In this document: one piece after another, positions 11,473-22,799 of the stretch | Layout: the number at the start of each line of letters is the position of its first letter | How positions within the stretch are numbered: position 1 is the first letter of the stretch | NCBI GenBank assembly: GCA_026724425.1 | Contig: JAIUCV010000398.1 | Location: forward strand, 1-64,000 | Source: Erythrophleum ivorense | Lineage: Eukaryota > Streptophyta > Magnoliopsida > Fabales > Fabaceae | Direction: 5' to 3' | Length of the DNA: 64,000 bases | Made by a program: the position numbers and the translations under genes | The notes under the pieces: model-generated | What the model was told of the DNA's origin: nothing | Seen by the model: the letters and a program-made list of their open reading frames with translations, nothing else | Databases searched by the model: none

Positions 11473-13911
11473 TAGACTTAGAAAATTTTCAGCCTTCGAA
11501 AATTTTTAACTTTTCTTTTCTTTCCCTTTTCTTTTCTCTTTTCTTTTCTTTTCTTTTTTCTGGTTGTTACAAGGCTCCATATGGCATTTAGCTATCATAA
11601 TGGGTGTTATGTTGATATATAGCAATATTGAATTGGTCTAATTAATTGTTAGTTCCTTAAATGATATAAGTTCATAAACTAAGGTCTATAGGAGATTATA
11701 TGCCATAAAAAATTTGCACTTTAGCCAAATAAGGTATGTTATGCATTAGAAAAATTAATATCCCTTGAGCTTTTAACCCTACCATAATTAGGCCTAAAGA
11801 GAGAGTGTGAGGAAGAGACTTTAACTTGATGAAAACTTAAGAGTAACAAGAGTTTTGAGCAGTGTAGAGTTAGATTATGCAAGTGGAATTCCATCAAAAG
11901 CTAGAGAATTGAAGTTAGACTACTTAAGGTTTAAATTGCATCTTAGAAGTTTTAGAATCCTAGGAAGATATTTTAAGTGATTTAAGATCATCCTTAAACT
12001 AGAAAGGAGTCAAGGATACTCCATAGGTATCAAATTCCCCAAGAGAAAGACAAAAACTCCTTTAAGCTCCATGATGTGCTAGGTTCGACCATGGTGGAGA
12101 TGGAGTAGCTAAGGAGTGGTTTTATTAATTCTTAGGTTATAGCTGGTCTAGATATGAATTATAAACACTAATAAAAGCATTTGATTGAATTTAGAAGCTT
12201 TATTTTGAAAGGTGAAACTTTAGGGCCTAAAAAGACCCAAAGAAACAACTTCACCTTTGGCTTGCTTATATATGATGGTCCTTGATAAATGCTAATTTTA
12301 GATATATTAATCCTCCTAAACTTAGACATTTTGATGATTGAATATGGTTTTTTGTGTTTTATTAGATAATATTTGAGTTTAGTGGCCATTTCTGCACTCA
12401 AGGAATTTATTTACAAAATTATTAAATTTTAATGCATGAATTTCTTTTAAATAATTTTGTGGATATTTCTACGTAATATTTTCCATTCTTTTGTGTAGAT
12501 TTTAATGGGCAAATGAAAATAAAATGATATAATTAGGTTTCCAGTGAAATGGATGAAGATCGGGGTCAAGAAGGTAGACACTTACACATTCTATTTAGTC
12601 CATCATTCATATTAAACACAAGCAACACTTGTCACTTTTCCATATCACTTGCTTCATTCACATTGTCACACCAACTCACTCATGAATAATCTTCCATTTA
12701 CTCTTTCATGTGTATAGTACTTAGTTTTTGCATGTAAGCCTCCCTTCACACATGTAGGCAGCTCTTTCATTCATATTGATATGCACGTGAATAGAGCTAC
12801 ATACTAACAAGTGAATGGCCTTGAGAACATGCAGTAGAACAGAGATGAGCCACGAGTTTGATGGAAAGATGAAGCAGAAGAGCTATGGGTTTAAAGCATG
12901 AGAAAGAGGCTAGAATAAATGAAGAAAAGAAGCTATATAAAGATACATATGAGCATGAAGTAGTCCCAGTTTTAGAGTGTAGAACGTGAACAAAAAAAAA
13001 AGGTAGGAAGTCACATGATTAAGAGAGAGCATCGAGAGGAAGAAGCAATAGGTTTTAATGAAGATGGCTAGAAAGGAAGCTTAGGCTGAAGTAAAAATGA
13101 ATAAGTAGTTCACGTGGAATCAATAAGAAGCCACAGGCTGCATGTGAACAGTATAACAATGAAGCTAGGTAGGAGGCTTTAAATGGCAAATGAGCTATGG
13201 GTTTGTGAAGATGTTGTAGGAGAGGAGAGACTCGAGCTTAGGTGGATGAAGTAAGGAGAAGAAACAACACAAGTCAAGGTCAATCATATACACTTAGTCA
13301 CATTGTACAAAGCCAGCACACAAATGAGCCTTTTTTCCACTCTGATCCATGTAGCTCTCAACTACACTCTATGAAGACATGCATAAGCTCTTCCTCCACA
13401 TAAACAGTAGCTTGCACAATTAGAAGCACCAAAGGAAGACCCTCACGTGATTAAGAAGAGCATGGGTAGAATGTGGAAGATGAAGTGGGCTGAATGAGGC
13501 ATTAAGAAACACATAAGATGGGAGAGATACAAAAGCAAACACATGAAGAGTGTGAAGGCTATAGAACACATGAAACAATTGATTAAGTGAAGCATGTGAG
13601 AAGCACGAGAGGAACACACTCGATCATCGTCTCATTTTTCAGCACATGAATAATGCATTAATCCATTCATTCACCAATCATTCCATCTCATCCATTCATC
13701 CAGTGAGGGTTGAACATGTGAAAGAGCAAGGAGGAGCACATGATTCATTAAACACATTCGGCCTACTCCAGGAATGCATCAATTCATCCTTTCATGTAAT
13801 ACACATCATTCACACTCATCCATCGTATTCTCCTTCATCCATTGCCATAGCTTCCATCTCCCATTTTCCTCTTCACCTCCTTCCACATCCATGAAGCATG
13901 AATTCACTTGG

Positions 13912-16744
13912 TGTAACACCATAATGTCTTAACCTTAATTAATCTCCCTCTTGGCTTGATTCCATATGATTTCTAATGAAAAAGACTAAAACTGTGGTAT
14001 TTAATACTTTAAGTCGAGGTTTAAATGATCATATTTTGCCCCGTGGGTCCTGTGAACCCATCATTCACATTCTCTACTCAAACTTTATTTATACAACTTA
14101 TACATAGCATAAGACAACCCATGAACCAGGGATATGAAGCTAAAAACCAAGAAAATGCAATTTCTCAAATGGGTCCAAAAGTTAAATTTTTGGCTCTAAC
14201 TTTTGAAAATCATAACTAATTCTAAAAAAATGAGAATCAAGCAAAACATAGATTTTTGGAAAGCTCTGTATGTTAAATTTACATAAAAATAATTCTAAAC
14301 TACAATCTCAGCATTTGGACCATGTTTGACATCAAAAAAGAGACAAAGGTCCGGTTATCCCTGGTATTGATGCAGCTTGCTGTCATGAACTTCAAAAATT
14401 CATAAATAATTTCAAAAAAATAAAATTTGGGCAAATTATCCCAATTTGGAAAGCTACAGATATTGACTAGAGGAAAAAAATAAGTTCAGATCATTTCAGT
14501 AGCCCTTGGACCTCGAAAACTGATGGAACAGTAACAAAGGTTGGATGGCTTCCCTGATGCTAATACATAACTTCAGAAAGTTGTTTCTCTCTCTAAAAAA
14601 CTCCAATTGAGGTGCTTCTAGCTGTTATAGGTCACTGTGGATGCCTAGTTTATGTCCACAAAATTTCATGACAATTAGACACCATTTGGTCCATGAATGA
14701 CATAGATTCATTTTCGAACCTATTTGCACAGTACAATAACCAAAATCAAAAAATTCTCCCATTTCAACAATTTGCCAAATATTCCCTAGACCTTAAAATA
14801 TTACCCACTTTATCTTCTCAAGAAGCTCTCAACAAGCTCTAGAGGCAAGCCAAATTTCATATCAAGAAGAGCTCATTTGGTCATACTTTGATAAAACTCA
14901 CAAATTTGACAATTTTGACACCCAATTTGGTTCAAAATGGGTCCAAATGGCCTCCCACATGTTCTAGCATCTCTTGGGCAAGTTTTAAAGTATAAACATA
15001 GCATATATGAAATACCTAAGTGGTCCATATTATCATATATCTGAAACTTGCTATGCTACGAGCAAAAGTACACTACTACATACAAGCCACCAAAAGGCCA
15101 AATCTCATTTTTCCATTGCTTTGGCTCTATACATAGTTTACACATCATTTATACATACATTTACACTTGTTCAAATATTTACATCCCAAAAATAATAGGT
15201 ACATATTCATTTTGGCACCTCTTTACATCAAAAGAACTAAAACAAATTATACAACTGTCTAAACATGCTCAACTAGACTCCTTGGTTTGCACTTTAATCT
15301 CCTTGAGCTCCACCTAACATGTTAAGATGGGAGAGGGAAGGAGGTGAGATTCATAGAATCTCAATAGCTCATGCACTCATTCAAGGAAGCAATTAAGGCA
15401 TATAAACAAGTCAAAGCATGCAAACCATTCACAATTACACAACACATGATTTTCATGCCATAAATATCATATTAATGCCAAGAATAAGCTCTAGGGACTT
15501 TTGGTCTAGCCTTACCCGACTTTTGGGACTCTTGGATTGGCCTCACCCTTAGTTTAGGGACTTTTGGCTCCACCTCACCCATCTCAAAGGACTTTTGGCA
15601 CTACTTTACCCCAGCAATTTTCACAACTCAAAACATAAGCATATTGGTACCAATGTATCAAGGCAACATCGAATGGCATGTCTCACAATACAAGCATATA
15701 CATAAGCATACAATGACTATTACACATCTAAGAATGCAATAAGAAAGAATGGAGAGCTACCTTATAAGTTAACATAAGCCTTCCCTTTCAATTTCTCTTC
15801 TCCCTTCTTGGTTTCACAATCACAACTAGATGGAGTTGCTTCTTTTGAGCCTAGACACAACAAATAGCATGGAATTACTCTCTTATAACTTAAATAAATA
15901 CTTAAAAGCTAGGGGGCTCTTCATTAAGGTAAACCCCACTAAATATATAAGAAACTAAGGGTTCTCTCTCTCTAGAATTTTACCAACTCTTCTTCCCCTT
16001 TCTTTGCATTTCTTAACTTATCACACTCTAATTTAAGGATCTCTTACTTGCTCTAGGTCAAACTTCCTTCCTCTCTCAAGCTTTCAAGTTGGTAGAACCA
16101 ATATACTCAAGGAAAGTAAGGGGAAAAGATACAATAAAATGGAAAGAAGTTATCTTAAATAAAGTTCTTTCCAAGAGGCTCTTCTATTGCATAAATATTT
16201 TCCTCAAATCCTTACACTTCCCCCTCTGACGTAGGCCTAAAACAAAGCCAACTCAATAACCAAAACCATAGAAAGAGAGGGCAAAGAGAAAAGAACAAAA
16301 TTCTAAGAAGAAAAGCTATAAAAATCTCAAGGTATGCTTACCTTTTTCTTATTCTTCCTTCCTTCTCTAGGTCTCTCTCTCTCTCCTCAGCCCTTTTCTC
16401 TATTTTGGTCAAGGCCTAAGTCGGTTAGAAGAAAAGGGGAAGGTCTATACTCTTTAAGAAGCAAAATTCTCTTTTTTTACCCTTTTCCAGACTAACCCTC
16501 ACTATAGCGAAGAATAACCTTCGCTACGGCGAGCACGTATCAGTCCTAGACTCCTATTCTCGCTATGGCACGCGCTATTGTGAGAAACCCCCTAGTTTTT
16601 GTATAAGATGCCCGAGCTCGCTATAGCTAGAAGTATTCTTGCTATAGCGAACAGGCACTCTCACTATAGTTAGGTCATTTCTTGTTATAGCTAGCAAACT
16701 TAGAAAATTTCAGGACTTTGAAATTTTTTTTTCTGGTTGTTACA
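13912..16744 (-). mobile_element. Family P solo LTR (TSD cttgg)
   Basis: 2,833 bp from TGTAACACCAT to CTGGTTGTTACA, flanked by cttgg at 13907-13911 and 16745-16749. It is collinear with 8816-11571 and shares the minisatellite (15488-15615), hairpin (15346-15362) and palindrome cluster (16497-16695), here more eroded. The terminal pyrimidine tract is short. No internal region. Confidence 0.88.
16497..16695. repeat. Eroded palindrome cluster
   Basis: Variants include 'ctcactatagcga', 'ttcgctacggcgag', 'ctcgctatagctag', 'ttgctatagcgaa' and 'ctcactatagttag'. Most changes from the consensus CTCGCTATAGCGAG are C-to-T or G-to-A at CpG, as expected from methylated cytosine decay. Confidence 0.7.
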
Positions 16745-19647
16745 CTTGGTGGCTAGCTTGGATGAAGACCATGGTTGAAGCTTGAATCAAGAGATTTGAA
16801 AGGGATTTTAGGCTAAAAATTCCATATTACTTCCTCTCTTTCTACATCAATTTTTATTCTTATACTTGCTTGGTTAAGCCTATAATTGATTAAGATTGAT
16901 GTAGTTTATGATTGATGGCTGGTTATACATTGATTAAAAGAGAATTTGAATGATTATTTAATTGATTTTAATGCTGGATTTTCATTGTCCTATAATTTTT
17001 TATATGTGCAATCAAGGTATTTGGTGAAATGTATATGAGAATTGGTGTGCTTAATTGTTTGACTTGAGGATTTCTTGGAGTTTGATTGGTTAATTAAACA
17101 TCCTAAGGTGATAATTCAGAGGCTAATTAATCAATTAATCAATCAAATTTAAGTGTTCATTGATTCTAAAGGTAAGAATTAATGATTTGGTGTGGGATTG
17201 AGGTTTTAATTCAATATTAACTTATTAATTTCTTGAATCTTGAATGGTAATTCAATATCATTTGCCATGAACATGATTAGGGACTCTTAAACTAGAATTA
17301 ATTACAATTGAATTAGGATAAGGATAATGAATAGCAAGGGACAAATCCAAAGCTAGTCAGAAGTCTATTATTTGCCTCTTAGCTCATACATATAGGTAGT
17401 AATTAGTAACTTTAATTCAAATTTCATTTTGATTAGTTTAATTCAATCAAAACCTCCTTTTAATTATATAGTTTTAGGATCTTTTACACTTGGAAAACCC
17501 AATCAAACATTGAATTCCACTTTTTAGGTAGACGATCTAGGTTGCACCCTATATTACATATATTTTTCAACCTAGTTTATTTTGGAGGTTGCGCGACATG
17601 ACCATCAATCTCAACGAGTTCTATTAGAGTTATATGGCTCATACCAAGTGAGAATTTGGACCCTAGAAAATGAAATCCAAGAGTTACCTTTTAAGGAATC
17701 TAAATTAACTTAAAATGGCATGTTAAGTTATAATAAGATTAAATGGTGATTGTATAAGTTAGAATGGTTTTTTATGAGTTCCTTTGCATGGTATATTGAT
17801 ATATAGGCCAAGCAAATGCAAGTCCACTTGATAGAGCTATGAATTGAGAAGAAGGAGATAAATGACCAAAGAAAAGAGAAGGGTTATGGGAGTTAGTGGT
17901 AGCTTGAGGTTTTTAACTCCACAAGGTAGCTTTATCTCCTTATCTTGTATACATTTGAATGTTTAAATGAGTTGAGATGCTGGTATGTGTGGTTGCTTAA
18001 TGTATTCATGAGTTATGCTTTGCTATAATTTTTTATCATAAGTTTTATGCCTTATATGTTTTCGGCTCCTAGCTCTTTATGGCTTTCCTTAGCCCAGAGT
18101 TGAGCTTAGTTGAGCCTAGCCAGTATATTGAGATGCCATAGCTTGATAAGAATTGAAATTTTATGTTAAAGCTATGTATGAGTTACATGTTGCATATGAT
18201 TCACATGCTTGCACCATATGCATTTCATTTGCTCATAGCATTCTTATATGCATTGATATGGTTGAAATTAGCTACTGAGATTCTCTTCAAAGTCTCACTC
18301 ATGTAGTTCTCACTAACCATTTCAGGTTCTTCAAGTAAAGAGAAAGAAAATGAGAAGCATTAGAGTTTATAAACAATGTATTAGGAGCTTTTGTTATAAT
18401 GATGTGATTGATTATGTATGAGACACATTAAAAGCAAATTGTTATGTATATGACAAGGATTTGAAATGTTAACATGTGTATGAGCTTAAGAACATGAATA
18501 TATGCTATTTGAATGCTTGAGATAGCCTTTAGTACATGATTTTAGATATGCTATACCATATAGTCTATATGCATAATTAGGAGTGGAATGGTCAATTTTT
18601 TATGTGAGCCATTTTTCATGCAATGGATTTGTTGGAAAGGAAGCATGGATGGATTAAAACTTGCTAAAAAAGGGAGAATGCAATTTAAAGGCCAAATGGA
18701 TCAATTTATAACCAAATTTTGGTTTAAATGAATCATAAATTGCATCTCCACCCTCTATAGCCCAAATGATTGAGTTTGGGGTTGAAATTTGATATGAAAT
18801 TAAAGAATTTATAGAGTTTTCTAACAAGTGAAGAATGGGAGTTTTTGGGTTATACATAATATTTTATGAATTTCCAAAATCAGTGTAGAATTATGGATTT
18901 GGTGTAGTACTATTCATACTATAATAGCCACTATTTTCGCATTGTTACAAGGGTCAAACAAATTCAATCTTACTTGAAATTTTTACAACATATAGATCAC
19001 ATCATAAGCTTTCCATAGACACCTAATTTGCATAAATCAAAGCTATATGAAAAAGTTATAAATTTTTCAATTTTGAGGCCCTATTATGTCAAACTGGCCA
19101 AAATGAGCTTTATAACTTCCATATGCAAATGAGGCTTATGTTCTAGTCCTATGGATCAAAACAAAGTTTTCTATGGTAGCCATGAGTGAAAAAGAAACAA
19201 AATTCAAAGTTTGACCCCTCTAGTGGCACTTGAAGTGTAAAAAGAACCAAAACTGTTGCCAAAAGTTTGGTAACGATATCATTATAGTTGCTTTTCAGAA
19301 TAAATGATGTGAAATGCAACCTTAAGTCCTGTAAGTTCCAATTTAGCTATAAATACATGGTTTCTAACATGTTAGCAAGGAATAGTGACTAGTAGCCCTA
19401 CATATACAAGTTTTTATGCCACTTGGTTGTATTTTGAATAGGAAGAAAGTGTTAATAAAAATATTATTTTCTTATAAATATAAATCTTCTTGTATATTTT
19501 GATGGTGATTATTGATGATCAAAAGGTTTAAATTTCTTTATATTTTCACTTGTTACTCACTCATTGTCCCAATTAACTCTTAATTACACTTGATTAGAAA
19601 TGCATTTGCATATAATTAGCTTGATTAGGAGTTGAGATTGTTACATT

Positions 19648-19659
19648 TGGTATCAGAGC
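19648..19659 (+). promoter_or_regulatory. Primer-binding site, initiator Met tRNA
   Basis: TGGTATCAGAGC lies two bases after the 5' LTR end ...GTTACA. This is the standard plant retrotransposon binding site for the 3' end of tRNA-iMet, where minus-strand DNA synthesis starts. It fixes the plus-strand orientation of the element. Confidence 0.93.
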
Positions 19660-19854
19660 AATGGTTTAGGAAAACTATGCTAGATTTTAACCTTTATGGC
19701 TAGAAGACTTAGCAATTATGATACATGTATGCTAGGGATAGGAGTAATTTAGTTTGATAGTATCATTTATGCTTGTATATACATGCTATGTATGAGGTTG
19801 TATTTAGATTTGCCCTTATGGTTGTAGCTTAATAGGGAGCCTCTTGTTGTGGTT

Positions 19855-20960
19855 ATGGCATTGCAAGGTACAATGACTGCACATCATGAAACTATTGAAA
19901 TGTTGAGGGAAGTGCAAAAGGCTATGACTATAATGGCTAACTATATGAAAGAGTAGGCTAAGGCCCATTAGACTACTATAGGAGCTATGACTAACCGATT
20001 TTAAGAGCAAGCCAAGGCCCATACAGCCACTATTCAAGTGTTGCAACAATTGTACAAGTTAATGAATAAGTAGAAATAAGATGTGCCTATAGAACATTGG
20101 GTTCGTGCAGGCCAAAACCCTATTGCAGGGCATCATAATGGAGGAGATGATATCTCTGTTGTATTAGCCAAGTTGAGAAAAGTTAATCTTCTGATATTCT
20201 TGAGAGAGTTAAATACTGATAAAGTTGAGAGGTGGTTGATGCAATTGGAGAAAATCTTTGAAGTTATGACATGCACCTTTGAGAAAAAGGCTAGATTGGC
20301 TATTTATAAGTTGAAAGGTGAAGCGAAACACTTGTGGCATAATGCATATAGGCTATTGACGTCAAGGGAGATAGCCTTGACTTGGGAGAGTTTCCAAACA
20401 ACCTTTCAAAGTAAATATTTTCCACTATTAGTGATGGCCAATAAGGAGGCTGAATTAATTTCCTTGAGCAAGGTGAAATAATGGTAAATCAATATGCTGC
20501 AAAGTTTATTTAGTTATCCCATTTTTCTTTATACTTGAAATAGTTTGATGATGAGCCTTGAAAGGCTAACAAATTTGATAGGGAGCTTAAACCATAATTG
20601 AAGGATAAGATCATACCCCTTCAAATTTGTAACTTGGATGAGCTGGTTGAAAAGTGTAGGGTGTCAGAAAGGGCTCTGGTGGAGATTGAAGCTAAGATGA
20701 AGAAGGCACTTAAAGGCAAGCATGACTAAGTTATAGAGCCTTTTAGAGGTAGTGATAAGAGGAGGATTAGTAATGGTAGTGGCTCTTAAGGTAGGAGGCC
20801 ACCTCTAAGACATCCTCTATAATAGAAAAGTATAGGATCCTTATGAAGTTTGGTGAGCACCCTGTCAATGTCTAACAAATGGGGAAAGAACCATAAGAAT
20901 GATCCCTGCCTTATGTGTTATAGTTGTGGAAAACTGAGGCACTATGCACGAAATTGCATT
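19855..20960 (+). pseudogene. gag: Degenerate gag of the Ty3/gypsy element
   Basis: Gag forms the virus-like particle and packages the RNA. The reading frame starts with ATG at 19855 and continues through the open stretch 20083-20481, which shows a retrotransposon gag core (the W-L-x-x-L-E-K-I-F and Y-K-L-K-G-E-A-K-x-L-W type motifs). Before that, four in-frame stops at about 19953-20077 fall where glutamine codons are expected (CAG or CAA turned to TAG or TAA). A frameshift near 20465 moves the frame, and the matrix/capsid part continues with more stops. A CCHC zinc knuckle is intact at 20916-20957 (C-Y-S-C, then H, then C). The gene is broken throughout; protein cannot be made. Confidence 0.85.
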
Positions 20961-21049
20961 GTGTCTTAGCCTCATCTGTCAACCACCTATACAAGGACAT
21001 GTGTTTGCACTCACATAGTAGGAAGCTAATAGATCCACTAATCTGATTT

Positions 21050-21322
21050 GAGGTACTCTTCTTGTTTATAATCACATTGTAGATGCATTGTTTGATTTGA
21101 GTGTAACCCATTCATTCATCTTATATGATTGTGCCAAGCATCTGGGTTTTAAAATTAGCTTGTTATCATTTGAATTATCTATATCCACCCTTATTAGAAA
21201 TTTTTGTACTTACATTTGATGTGTGTTTGAATTGTGTTGTACAATTGGATAACCATTGTACCACCCTTGACTTGATTTGTATCCTTTTGCATGATTTTGA
21301 TGTGACCATTGGTATGGACTAG
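21050..21322 (+). pseudogene. Degenerate aspartic protease of pol
   Basis: Retroviral-type protease that would cut the polyprotein. The context G-T-L-L-V-Y-N-H then D-L-S-V-T-H-S-F-I around 21094 matches the family's usual D-S-G-A-T-H-S-F-I. The catalytic aspartate codon (21094-21096) remains, but the next three residues changed S to L, G to S and A to V, each explicable by one C:G to T:A transition. The rest runs through several frames with stops to about 21322. Confidence 0.75.
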
Positions 21323-22060
21323 TTGTCAACTAATAATGTAATATTTGAGTATAACTATAAAACTATTTCCTTGCTTACTATTATTCTTGAATCTTATCTA
21401 TTGACTGAGCTTGCTTATGTGTTTACTCTTAAGTTGGGAGATACCTTAGGCATGGTTGCTAAGGGTTTCTTTTTTTTTTTGTATGTTGAGGTTGAAGATG
21501 GATTAGAGGATATACTTATGATTAAGGAGTTCCTGGAGGTTTTCCCCAAAGTGATTAGTAGACTACCCCTTAAGGGAAAGCTAGAACTTTTCATTGACTT
21601 AATTTCTAGTACAAGTTTAATTTTTAAAGCTCCATATAGAATGGCACCTACAAAACTTGTTGAGTTGAAGAGTCAAATAGAAGAATTACTTGAAAAGGGA
21701 CTACATAAATAAGTTTCTAGTCATGCAATTTAGGCTAACAAATGCCTCTATTATCTTTATGAACTACATGAATAAGGTCTTTAGGCCACACCTTAATTGG
21801 TTTATAGTAGTGTTCATTGATGATATCCTTATCTATTCAAAAAGCAGTGAGGAACATGAGGAGCATTTTAGGATAGTTCTTCAGACCTTGAGAGAATATT
21901 ATTTATATGCCAAACTGAGTGAGTATAAATTTTGGTTGCAAGAGGTAAAGTTCCTAGGTCATGTGATATCGAAACAAGAGTTAGCGATAGATCCTAATAA
22001 GGTGGAGGTGTTACTAATTAGGAAAGGCCCAAGTTAGTAATTAAAATCTGTAGTTTCTTA
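21323..22060 (+). pseudogene. Reverse transcriptase, internally deleted
   Basis: The N-terminal part up to 21712 carries the conserved 'APYRMAP' and 'ELLEKG' motifs of Ty3/gypsy RT. It then joins directly to 'FLVMQFRLTNA', in another frame from about 21690. The region normally between these (the fingers and the first palm motif with its catalytic aspartate, about 90 residues) is missing. The second palm motif F-I-D-D is present at 21813-21824, followed by 'EEHEEHFRIVLQTLRE' and 'FLGHVIS'. The enzyme would be inactive even without the stops. Confidence 0.85.
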
Positions 22061-22625
22061 GGTCTAGTTGGTTACTATAGAAGGTTTATTAAGGGGTTTT
22101 CCCAGCTAGCAATGCCTTTGACTAAATTGGCTAAGAAAGACCAACATTTTATGTGGGATGCCAAGTGTGAGAATGCCTTTTAGAAAATTAAGAATATATT
22201 GACCTTCGTAACCATGCTAGTTATATCTGACCCTAAAGAGAACTTTACAGTCTATAGTGATGCATCTAAAGAGGGATTAAGTTATTTTTTTATGCAACAA
22301 GGTAAGGTGATAGCCTATGATTCTAGGCAACTTAGGACTCATGAAGAGAATTATCCCACCCATGATCTAAAGTTAATCACCATGGTTTTTGCCCTTAAGA
22401 TTTGGAGGCACTACCTTTATAGTGCACAATTTGAGATGTATAGTAACCATAAGAGTTTGAAGTATATGTTTGACCAAAAAGAGCTTAACATGAGACAAAG
22501 AAGGTAGATAAAGTTCTTTAAAGATTATGATTTCTCTTTAAAGTTTCATCCAAGAAAGGTGAATATGGTTATTGATGTCTTGAGTAGGAAATCTATGCAT
22601 ATAGCAATGATGATGCTTAGGGAAT
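22061..22625 (+). pseudogene. RT connection and RNase H domain, degenerate
   Basis: 'FLGLVGYYRRFIKGFS' and 'MPLTKLAKKDQHFMWDAKC' mark the RT thumb/connection, with a CAG-to-TAG type stop near 22182. RNase H follows: the first aspartate is present in 'YSDASKEG'. The second acidic position reads 'HDLKL' (expected E, now K) and the third 'SNHKSL' (expected D, now N). A tryptophan-to-stop change sits at about 22507. So two of four metal-binding residues are lost. The better-preserved relative at 63246-64000 keeps all four. Confidence 0.83.
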
Positions 22626-22799
22626 AGAGGTTAAGTAAGGAATTAAGATATTTAAATTTGTTTATTACTATATACCCTAGTGGTCTTCTTTTAGGTGAGT
22701 TAAGGATAGAGTGATTTTAGGAAGAGAATTAAGGAGGCCCAAGAGTTAGATGAACATTTGGGTAGGACTAGAAAATAATTAGAAAGTGAAGAAGTTAAG

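Larger units (their letters stand above)
8816..11571 (-). mobile_element. Family P solo LTR (TSD aggct)
   Basis: 2,756 bp, beginning TGTAACACCAT and ending CTGGTTGTTACA, flanked by aggct (8811-8815) and aggct (11572-11576). The empty site survives in the sister 3' LTR at 45514-45518, which confirms both boundaries. Strand is relative, from module order shared with family Q. Inside: minisatellite 10378-10512, hairpin 10245-10262, palindrome cluster 11241-11472 and a (CTTTT)-rich tract 11505-11560 next to the terminus. No primer-binding site, polypurine tract or coding domain is present, hence solo LTR rather than full element. Confidence 0.88.
12273..17607. mobile_element. LTR-like element K with TGATGGTC/GACCATCA ends
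   Basis: It interrupts the E-like remnant and begins TGATGGTCC and ends GACCATCA, an exact 8-bp inverted terminal repeat with TG...CA. Net length is about 2.5 kb once the family P insertion is removed. Flanking pentamers (atata / atctc) do not match. 12590-13911 has strand-switching purine-rich and pyrimidine-rich blocks and many 'catga', 'attcat' words. I see no transposase, gag or pol. It could be a solo LTR of an unrelated gypsy lineage or a non-autonomous DNA element. Confidence 0.45.
11731..19317 (+). mobile_element. Diverged E-like LTR remnant in the 5' LTR
   Basis: About 11850-12272 and 17608-19300 align by eye with element E: 'tctagatatgaattataaac' near 12150, 'gttctattagagttatatgg' near 17620, 'acttgaaatttttacaaca' near 18982 and the closing 'tttggtaacga' near 19268. 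Net length without the inserted element K is about 2.25 kb. Ends are set only by where similarity to the gypsy 3' LTR stops and resumes, so both are approximate. It replaces about 0.6 kb of the gypsy LTR and has no visible TSD. Confidence 0.5.
6925..19645 (+). repeat. Gypsy 5' LTR, interrupted
   Basis: It starts TGTATAACATCC and ends GATTGTTACA, two bases before the primer-binding site. Pieces matching the 3' LTR are 6925-8815, 11577 to about 11730, and about 19318-19645. They are separated by a 2.76-kb solo LTR with TSD aggct and by a 7.6-kb E-like remnant with further insertions. About 0.6 kb that the 3' LTR has between 45640 and 46245 is absent here. Confidence 0.82.

Noticed and set aside
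12590..13911. Possible host gene relic because of its different composition
   Set aside because: No long frame, no splice-consistent coding blocks and no recognised domain. It lies between the terminal repeats of element K.
19816..20049. A 77-codon minus-strand frame opposite gag
   Set aside because: It is antisense to the gag start, whose plus-strand frame is clearly recognisable with glutamine-to-stop changes.
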